From positions 7,688,001 through 7,752,000 of the forward strand of contig NC_003279.8 of assembly GCF_000002985.6 (NCBI RefSeq): a DNA stretch of 64,000 nt, written 5' to 3'. Positions 62,201 through 64,000 of this stretch are shown here, piece after piece; position 1 is the first letter of the stretch; each line of letters begins with the position of its first letter. The notes beneath the pieces were generated by a model, which did no database searches, was not told the origin of the DNA, and saw nothing but the letters and a program-made list of their open reading frames with translations. The stretch is from Caenorhabditis elegans (taxonomy: Eukaryota > Nematoda > Chromadorea > Rhabditida > Rhabditidae). A program made the translations under genes and the position numbers.

Positions 62201-63658
62201 GTTTTTTTAATTTCTTCTGATGAATGAAATAACTCTGTTTTGCAAAAATTATTACCGTATGCTTCTAAAATAACTGAACACGCACTTTCGGAAGTTTGCA
62301 ATCTGCAGAGATTTTGAAGCATACTTTAATGAATTCCAGCTAACTTGGTGCAATTTCTCTCAAGATTACCAAAAAATCAGGGAGAAATTACGAATGAAGG
62401 TCAACAACTATTCAACAAAAAACACGAACTTTCTATTTTTAATTCCAAATTTGGCAAGAAGAGTTCAACGAAGCTGTTTAGACGCAAACGTCACTAAACT
62501 TTTCAACAAAAAAAATTATTTTGGAACTGCGGGGGCACTTCAGAATAAGAGAGAATTGTTGCAGCTTTTCAGTGTCATTTACACTTTCATTTGCTAAATT
62601 CTTTACTAAATGTATATATACTTTTAAAAAAAAACTTTTTCCTTTAATGTAGAAAACTAAACTTGCATCATCATTTCGAAGTTTTTGTTTGATTTGTTAA
62701 ATATTGCGAAAATAGTTTTTTCCTCATTTTTTTATATTTTTAGTTAAGATGATTTATTTGTTTTTTTCTGACGTAATTTCTGTGTACATAGGAGTAGAGC
62801 TGGGAAAGTGCAAAGTTTTCGAAATGTTTCGTGGAATTTTGTAATACTAGTTGCAAAATCTTCACATTGTTTTGTTTTTAATCTGGTTTTCGATTTTTTC
62901 TTACTGTAGTATATGGGAAACAGTGCATTTTGAACCCGTAATGTTTCATTTTAACAGGTTCTATTTTTCTACATCCTTCACTATATTTGTTATATTCTTT
63001 CCAAAGTTTTTGTTTATATTTTGATGTTTATCACCCTCTCTTCTTCAAGATTTAATTTACTTAATCTCTGTACATTTCCCATTTCCGTCGTATTACGTCG
63101 AGCGTAATCAGCTTCCATCATCTTCAAATTCCGTTTCCCAAAACGAAAAAAGAATCCAAATTCATGATACCAGTTTGACGTTTTCTCCTTTTTTTCTTGA
63201 TATAAATATCAATTTAATGAAGTGCTTGGCACAAAACCAATCAAAAAAGAAGTTTCATTCATTATCTGATTTCACATTTGATTCCATAATCCTAATGCAT
63301 TTTAAAATGAAACAAATAAGCTTTTTCCGATATTTGTTTGTGTTTGGAACGGGCTAGAAAACAAGAAATGGCTTTTGGATTAGGTTCAAATCTTTTTGAA
63401 TTTGGTTTAGTCTGGTCACATGTTCCATTTAATCGAAAAAAATTATATGAATTTATATAAAATGCAGCAATATGAAATATGGAATATTTAAATATTAAAA
63501 ACCTAGTTTGATAGTTTAAAACCCTCTGTGATATCAAAACAACAATTCTGTAAAATTCAATTTAAAGTATACCGTAGGGAAATAAATAAATGTTTAGTGT
63601 TAGTTTTGATTGAATGTTACTTTTTTTATTTTTCCATCACAGTCGTATTAAAAAAGCA

Positions 63659-63760
63659 ATAGCTTCCGACATCTCATGAGTCCATTTTTAAAAATGGCTC
63701 CTGAATTGACTGAAACCTTAAAACTAACGACAAAAAGGAGCTCACGAGATGCCGGTCCCT
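63659..63760. repeat. Short inverted-repeat element
   Basis: CGACATCTCATGAGTCCATTTTT (split here by one base change) and AAAAAGGAGCTCACGAGATGCCGG are inverted copies enclosing about 55 bp. Small MITE-like structure without coding sequence. Confidence 0.5.
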
Positions 63761-64000
63761 TTATTGTTTGTGATGATTGTGGTAAAAAACTCGAACGTTT
63801 TTTATTGAACTTTTGCTTAAAGCTATAGCTTTTTTCAAAATTTCAACCAGCTTGGATTATGTTCAAAATTAAAACATAATTCGTATAAATTATTAGTTAT
63901 GCGAACCAGTTTTGTTCGCAGTATGTGAATTGCGCATAAACTTTGAAAAATCCGATTTTAAGAAAAGAAGATTTTCGTGCAAGTTACCTATCCGGCATTA

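Larger units (their letters stand above)
54872..64000. other. Gene-poor right end of the window
   Basis: 9.1 kb without a confident gene. It contains A/T-run-rich DNA, a GTAGGCAGGCGCG..CAGGCGCCTG palindrome at about 57893-57921 with a related GTAGGCAGGCACG at 60400, and an inverted pair CATCTCATGAG / CTCACGAGATG near 63670-63755. Weak exon-like segments are noted separately (59046-59291 minus, 59510-59603 plus). This may be the distal regulatory region or long intron of a gene to the right. Confidence 0.5.

Overview
This window is nematode chromosomal DNA, almost certainly Caenorhabditis elegans. It is AT-rich, with compact multi-exon genes on both strands, short introns ending in TTTCAG-type acceptors, and abundant MITE and satellite repeats. 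The proteins read as C. elegans T23G11 (lron-9, rlbp-1, gld-1, gna-2) and F27D4 (ETF-alpha, lsy-22, a ZC3H15 homologue, bckd-1B), which I recall as neighbouring cosmids on chromosome I. Gene models were built by hand from splice sites and reading phase. The ends of several genes lie outside the window.

Layout. 1-18.6 kb is gene-dense: lron-9 (minus, runs off the left edge), the 3' exons of rlbp-1, a C9orf78/TLS1 homologue, gld-1 (STAR/KH translational regulator), a small unknown gene, gna-2 (two fused glucosamine-6-phosphate acetyltransferase domains, a known GLD-1 target with 5' uORFs), a 55-residue membrane protein, an unknown minus-strand membrane protein, mitochondrial ETF-alpha, a basic unknown, and lsy-22 (Groucho/AES-like, minus). 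18.9-30.4 kb is a long gene-poor stretch with purine/pyrimidine-rich DNA and one hand-assembled candidate membrane-protein gene on the minus strand. 30.9-35.35 kb is a 4.4 kb CACTA-like DNA transposon inserted in a tRNA-Asn gene. It carries 315-bp tandem repeats, a nested inverted-repeat element and an intron-containing captured fragment of a cyclin A gene. 36-41.8 kb holds an SFT2 vesicle-transport protein (minus), then three same-strand genes: ZC3H15 homologue, bckd-1B and a two-TM small protein. 43.2-49.9 kb is one 31-exon gene for a protein of about 1165 residues with eight degenerate C2H2 modules. 50.4-52 kb holds small hypothetical genes. 52.56-54.87 kb is a non-autonomous Helitron-like element packed with E2F-like and heat-shock-element-like arrays. 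54.9-64 kb is almost gene-free.

How the genes relate. gld-1 lies about 2.3 kb upstream of gna-2, whose mRNA GLD-1 represses, so a regulator and its target are near neighbours. ETF-alpha and bckd-1B both act in mitochondrial branched-chain and fatty-acid oxidation. The most unusual content is the tRNA-interrupting transposon with its captured cyclin, the exon-shuffled zinc-finger gene, and the transcription-factor-site arrays in the Helitron.
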